In this document: positions 5,315 to 9,059 of the stretch, in pieces
Layout: the number at the start of each line of letters is the position of its first letter
Position numbering within the stretch: the stretch's first letter is position 1
From: an uncultured Acidobacteriota bacterium
GTDB lineage: Bacteria; Acidobacteriota; Thermoanaerobaculia; Gp7-AA8
Length of the DNA: 9,059 nt
Direction of reading: 5' to 3'
NCBI GenBank assembly: GCA_946887105.1
Contig: CAMPKJ010000202.1
Coordinates: forward strand, 1 to 9,059
The notes under the pieces: model-generated
What the model saw: the letters and a program-made list of their open reading frames with translations, nothing else
Database searches by the model: none
Told to the model about the DNA's origin: nothing
Translations under genes and position numbers: made by a program

Positions 5315-7630
5315 ATGTCTCCAATCATCCGGCGCATGTTGTGGGGAGCCTTCATCGGGCTGGCCGTGCTCACGGCCGGCAGCGTCGTGCTCACCATTGC
5401 CGTGCTGCAGATGGAGCAGAAACAGGAGTTCGTGATCGTCCAGGAATCGCGTCCGCTGCTCGATGCGGTGCGGGCGATGGACGACTCGCTGATGCTGATG
5501 ATCTCAGCGACCCGCGGGTACCTGTTGAGCGGGCAAACGGCATTCGTGCAGCAGTACGAGGACGCTTCCCGCGAATTCGTGACCGCCCAGGCGCAGGCGA
5601 TGGAGCATGCACGACATCCACGCGACCGGGCGAACGTCCGCGACTTCGTCGCGCATTACGAAGTGATCAAGAAGCAGACCGCGCGGCAGATGAAGTTCCG
5701 CGACGACGGCAAGCCGAAGGAAGCGCACGACTTGATGCTCGAAACGGCCAAGCTGCGTCGTGGAACCAACGACTACGCGAGCCTGATCGCGGAACGCATC
5801 CGCGGTGAGCAACTGGCCGCGCTCGATGAAATCGCCTCCGTCCGGCAGTGGGTGATGATGTCGATGGTCTTCCTCGGCCTGGGCATCATCGTGGTCGGCG
5901 CAATCGCGGCCACGCGCATCGAAGAGCAGCTCATGAAGTCGCTCAATCGCCAGGTGCGCAGGACCGAGGCGATGATCGCCGGGATGTCGGACGGCGTGCT
6001 GCTCGTCGATGGCGAAGGGCGCACGGTGTTCATCAACCCCGCCGGACAGCGCCTGCTCGGCACGTCCGACATCGGCATTCCGATCACGAAACAGGCGGAG
6101 GCGTACCGGCTGCGCGATCAGCACGGCCGGCTCCTCAATCCGCAGGAGCTCCCCGCCGCGCAGGCACTCTCCACCGGCCGTTCCGTGCACGACGTCACCA
6201 TCCTCATCACGCGCGAAGAGACCGTGGCCGTGTCGATGAGCGCCACGCCGCTTCATGAAGACGGACAGACCTCCGGCGTGATCGTCACGTTCCGCGACAT
6301 CACCGAGCGCCGCGCGTTCGAGGAAGAGATGCAGGTCCAGGCCGAGCGCGCACAGATCCTCGCCGACGCCGGCGCGTTCTTCGCGAGCAACATCGATCCG
6401 AACTGGGTCAATCAGGCCATCGCCGAGCGCGTGGCCGAAGTCCTCGGCGACTGGTCGGCGGTCATCCTCCGCAATGGCAACGCGCAGGAGCTCAACGTCG
6501 CCTCGATCTATCACCGCGACATGGCCTCGCTCGGACTGGCGTGGTCCTACATCTATCGACAGCCGCTCATCGTCGGCGAAGGCATCATCGGGCAGGTGGT
6601 CGCGACCGGCTATCCCTCCCTCACCACGAACGTGCGCGGCGTCATGGGTACGAACAACACGGGCACGTATCACCCGTCGCCGGTCAAGCTGGCGTCGTTG
6701 CTGATCCTCCCGCTGCGGACGCGGCGCGAAGTGATCGGCGCGCTGGTCATCGCGGCGAGCGATCCCGACCGCGCCATGACGGACGAGAAGCTGCCGCTGG
6801 CCGAGTTGCTTGCGGAACGCGCATCGCTGGCGATCGAGAACGCGCGGCTCTACACCGAACAGGTCGAGGCGCGGCACAAGCTCGAAGATCTGTCGCGGCT
6901 CAAGGACGAGTTCCTGTCCATCGCGTCGCACGAACTGCGCACGCCGGTCACGTCGATCAAGGGATACACGCAGCTGTCGAAGATGCTGATCAAGGAGGGC
7001 GATCTCAACACCTCCGAGGAGTATCTCGACATCGCACTGGACCAGATCGATCGCATGTCGCGGCTGATCCTGGAACTGCTGGACGTGTCACGCATCGAGA
7101 CCGGGCGTCTGGAGATCCGCCGCGAGCCGATCCCGTGGGCGAATTTCGTGCGCGACATCGTGCATCACCATCACACGTCCGTCAGCGACCGGCGCTTCCA
7201 TCTCAGCGTTCCCGAAGACGGGAAGATCGTGGTCGGGGACCGCGACCGCCTGGAGCAGGTTCTCGGCAACCTGCTCGAGAACGCCGTCAAGTATTCGCCC
7301 GACGGCAGCGACATCACGGTGACCGTCGAGGACAAAGGCGACTCGTTCGTGACGGCCGTTTGCGACCGCGGCATCGGCATTCCGTCCGACGAGCTGGCGC
7401 AGGTATTCGAGCGTTTCCATCGCGGCAGGCATGTCTCTTCGACCAACTACGGCGGCCTCGGGCTCGGCCTGTACATCACCAAACAGATCATCGAGCGCCA
7501 CGGCGGCACGATCTGGGTGGACAGCCGCGAAGGGCAGGGCACGACGTTCTACTTCGCGCTGCCGGCTGAGGAGAAAACGGCCGCGACTACACCGCAGGCG
7601 CCGCAGGATGCGACCATGTCCCGCGCGTGA
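5315..7630 (+). CDS. Membrane sensor histidine kinase, CHASE3-PAS-GAF-HisKA-HATPase
   Basis: 771 residues. TM1 is 9-31 and TM2 is ~179-199. Between them, 32-178 is a helical extracytoplasmic domain of CHASE3 type (MLMISATRGYLLSGQ and the later RGTNDYASLIAERI are characteristic). A PAS domain follows at ~216-333, ending in the usual TFRDITERR, then a GAF domain at ~350-513. HisKA carries the phospho-acceptor His539 in SIASHELRTPVTSIKGY. The ATPase has an N box N652-LLEN656, a G1 box D684-RGIG688, an F box FERFHRG and a G2 box GGLGLGL (713-719), so all catalytic motifs are intact. Only about 15 residues separate TM2 from PAS, leaving no room for a HAMP domain. There is no receiver domain and no response regulator in the window, so it is orphan here; the ligand is unknown. 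The last residues (TMSRA) and stop codon come from a dispersed repeat arm. Confidence 0.95.
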   Translation: MSPIIRRMLWGAFIGLAVLTAGSVVLTIAVLQMEQKQEFVIVQESRPLLDAVRAMDDSLMLMISATRGYLLSGQTAFVQQYEDASREFVTAQAQAMEHARHPRDRANVRDFVAHYEVIKKQTARQMKFRDDGKPKEAHDLMLETAKLRRGTNDYASLIAERIRGEQLAALDEIASVRQWVMMSMVFLGLGIIVVGAIAATRIEEQLMKSLNRQVRRTEAMIAGMSDGVLLVDGEGRTVFINPAGQRLLGTSDIGIPITKQAEAYRLRDQHGRLLNPQELPAAQALSTGRSVHDVTILITREETVAVSMSATPLHEDGQTSGVIVTFRDITERRAFEEEMQVQAERAQILADAGAFFASNIDPNWVNQAIAERVAEVLGDWSAVILRNGNAQELNVASIYHRDMASLGLAWSYIYRQPLIVGEGIIGQVVATGYPSLTTNVRGVMGTNNTGTYHPSPVKLASLLILPLRTRREVIGALVIAASDPDRAMTDEKLPLAELLAERASLAIENARLYTEQVEARHKLEDLSRLKDEFLSIASHELRTPVTSIKGYTQLSKMLIKEGDLNTSEEYLDIALDQIDRMSRLILELLDVSRIETGRLEIRREPIPWANFVRDIVHHHHTSVSDRRFHLSVPEDGKIVVGDRDRLEQVLGNLLENAVKYSPDGSDITVTVEDKGDSFVTAVCDRGIGIPSDELAQVFERFHRGRHVSSTNYGGLGLGLYITKQIIERHGGTIWVDSREGQGTTFYFALPAEEKTAATTPQAPQDATMSRA

Positions 7631-7724
7631 ATCGAGGGACCTGGCGGATGGGTGGTGCCATGCTCAGGTCCGATACCTCGCGCCGCCCACCACCCAGGTC
7701 CCTCGACTCACGCTCGGGATGACA
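7614..7724. repeat. Large imperfect inverted repeat (dispersed REP/MITE-like element)
   Basis: The arms at 7619-7644 and 7694-7719 are reverse complements over 26 bases with two mismatches; the conserved core is TCGAGGGACCTGG. They enclose 49 bases, within which GGGTGGTG (7650-7657) can also pair with CACCACCC (7688-7695, overlapping the right arm). The right side extends to GGGATGACA (7724). On the minus strand, translation gives CHPERESRDLGGG, a phrase familiar from translated copies of a widespread dispersed palindrome in GC-rich bacterial genomes. This suggests a multicopy element. It includes the kinase's stop codon and fills most of the gap to the metalloprotease gene. It has no T-tract, so any terminator role would be by secondary structure only. 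Confidence 0.7.
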
Positions 7725-7737
7725 TAGGCTTTCGTCG

Positions 7738-9059
7738 ATGCGGATCGCTCTCCTCTCACTACTCCTTTGCGCCTCCCTCTTCGCGGAGACTCGCCTCGAG
7801 CTCGTACGCCACTCGCTCACCGGATCGCATTGCCGGTATCGCGAGTACATCGACGACATCCCCAGCGATGAGTACCAGGTCCGGCCGTGCGGCCTGGAAG
7901 CGGCGTTTGCGATCACAGTGTCCGAGAAGCAATCGGAGTTGCGCATCATCGGCGGACGCGTGGCGCGCCGCGTCATCGTTGAAGAGAAACCATTGGAGCG
8001 CATCGCGTACGACTACGACGTGGCTACGGGCGCGTTGATCCGCAGCGTTCCTTTGTACTTTCACGCGAAGCCGGCGCGCGTGTTCGATCCGAATCCTGTG
8101 GTCACGCTGAACGACGCCACGCTGCAGGATCGGAATGATTCCGCGTCCGCCGTTCCCGCGCAGGCGTATCGGAGCGTCGTGTTGCTGGATGCCGTCGCGA
8201 GCGGACCGCTGGCCGGACCGCACGTGAGACTCGTGAATCGTCAGGAGCCCAACACCGCGCCGCCGGACGCGGCATCGTCGCTGGTCTTCGACCGCGAGGC
8301 GGATGGATTCGAAGACGTGCAGGTCTACTTTCACGTCGATCGCACGCAGCGCTATGTGCAATCGCTCGGATACACGGGATCGCGTGCGGTGGCGGCGTAT
8401 CCGATCGAAGCGGATGCGCATTCGGCGGGCGGCACCGACAATTCCTTCTTTCTTCCTTCGACGACGCGGGCCGGCGAAGGGACGCTGCACTTCGGAGAAG
8501 GCGGCACGGACGACGCCGAAGACGCCGACCTGATCGTGCACGAGTACGGGCACGCCATCCTGGAGTGGATCGCGCCGGGCACGTTCGGCGGCTCGTTCAC
8601 GAGCGAGGCGCGCGCGCTCAGCGAAGGGTTCGGCGATTACTGGGCGTACTCGGCGCATGCCGCGCAGCGCCTGGCCAGCGGCCGCGATCCGTTTTGTTTC
8701 GCGGACTGGGATGCGCGCTGCTGGGAAGACGATGCGTCGCAACAGTGCGGTTATCGTCCCGGCTCCGATTGCCTGCGCCGCCTCGACGGTACGCGCACGA
8801 TGGCCGACTACGAGCGCACCGGTGGGGGCGGCGTCGAGCATCGCAACGGCTCGATCTGGTCGTCCGCGCTGCGCGAGAGCCATCAGCAGCTGGGGCGCAC
8901 GATCACCGACACGATCGCGATCGAGTCGCTGTTCGGCGCGCCGCCCAATCCGACGTTTGCGGTGCTCGCGCAGCGGATGATCGAAGCCGACCGGCTGCTC
9001 TTCAACGGCACGCACGCGCAGACCATCTGCGCGGTGATGGCGGCGCGCGGAATTCTCGC
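7738..9059 (+). CDS. Exported M36/thermolysin-like zinc metalloprotease, 3' end beyond window
   Basis: The frame runs from ATG 7738 to the window edge without a stop, giving 440 complete codons. Residues 1-16 (MRIALLSLLLCASLFA) are a signal peptide with cleavage before ETRLE. Zinc site: H268-E269-Y270-G271-H272 in DLIVHEYGHAILE, with the third ligand E296 in ALSEGFGDYWA, 24 residues after the second His. This matches gluzincins, and fungalysin (M36) in particular, where HEYGH and EGxxD recur. EHRNGSIWSSAL (His368) matches the C-terminal active-site segment of M36. VQVYFHVDRTQRYVQSLGY (~199-217) is the family's pre-catalytic segment. HEXXH lies earlier than in fungal fungalysins, so the propeptide region is short. 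Several Cys at ~318-345 could form disulfides. Only a weak AGG precedes the start. It is probably secreted for protein degradation. Confidence 0.88.
   Translation, partial: MRIALLSLLLCASLFAETRLELVRHSLTGSHCRYREYIDDIPSDEYQVRPCGLEAAFAITVSEKQSELRIIGGRVARRVIVEEKPLERIAYDYDVATGALIRSVPLYFHAKPARVFDPNPVVTLNDATLQDRNDSASAVPAQAYRSVVLLDAVASGPLAGPHVRLVNRQEPNTAPPDAASSLVFDREADGFEDVQVYFHVDRTQRYVQSLGYTGSRAVAAYPIEADAHSAGGTDNSFFLPSTTRAGEGTLHFGEGGTDDAEDADLIVHEYGHAILEWIAPGTFGGSFTSEARALSEGFGDYWAYSAHAAQRLASGRDPFCFADWDARCWEDDASQQCGYRPGSDCLRRLDGTRTMADYERTGGGGVEHRNGSIWSSALRESHQQLGRTITDTIAIESLFGAPPNPTFAVLAQRMIEADRLLFNGTHAQTICAVMAARGIL

Noticed and set aside
5504..6931. A 475-codon minus-strand open frame opposite the histidine kinase
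   Set aside because: Arg/His/Asp-rich mirror of kinase codons, with no motif; the plus frame has every kinase box.
7587..8003. A 138-codon minus-strand frame containing CHPERESRDLGGG
   Set aside because: It is a translation of the dispersed palindrome and of antisense sequence, not a gene; useful only as a marker of the repeat.
7759..9015. A 418-codon minus-strand open frame at the right end
   Set aside because: Antisense shadow of the metalloprotease, whose own frame is easy to miss because it runs off the edge without a stop.

Overview
The window is GC-rich bacterial chromosomal DNA, roughly two thirds G+C by eye. It carries four complete protein genes between tRNAs and repeats, a fifth complete gene (a small membrane protein), and one truncated gene at each edge. 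Organism: the mix suggests a soil- or sediment-type Gram-negative such as Acidobacteriota. Pointers are a secreted TPR-CHAT protein, a large CHASE3-PAS-GAF histidine kinase, a stand-alone LigD-type phosphoesterase with a Lys/Ala tail, and a dispersed palindrome of the '...CCCGAGC...GAGGGACCTGG' type. This is an inference from gene content; Myxococcota or Gemmatimonadota are not excluded.

Layout. At 2-859 (+) is the 3' part of a gene for a probable surface or secreted protein. It overlaps by 23 bases the gene at 837-3257 (+), which encodes an exported TPR-CHAT caspase-like protease. Convergent to that, on the minus strand, are tRNA-Pro(TGG) at 3363-3439 and tRNA-Arg(TCT) at 3265-3341, both with encoded CCA. 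They lie just downstream of a small membrane-anchored protein gene at 3503-3931 (-). A Nudix hydrolase at 4072-4521 (+) is divergent from that gene. It collides tail to tail, with 128 bases of overlap, with a stand-alone 3'-phosphoesterase (LigD PE-type) gene at 4394-5236 (-). Divergent from this is an orphan sensor histidine kinase at 5315-7630 (+). A large imperfect inverted repeat (about 7614-7724) covers the end of the kinase gene and almost the whole gap to the last gene. That gene, at 7738-9059 (+), encodes an exported M36/thermolysin-like metalloprotease cut off by the window edge.

How the genes work together. Only the first two genes look like an operon: overlapping and probably translationally coupled, with a surface-type protein followed by an exported CHAT protease. 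The Nudix and PE genes are both small clean-up hydrolases acting on nucleotides or DNA ends, but they are convergent and so not co-transcribed. The kinase has no response regulator here. I see no phage, transposase, CRISPR, toxin-antitoxin or recognised defence locus. The observations most worth following are the exported CHAT protein with its coupled partner, the antisense overlap of the Nudix and PE coding ends, and the dispersed palindrome that supplies the kinase's stop codon.
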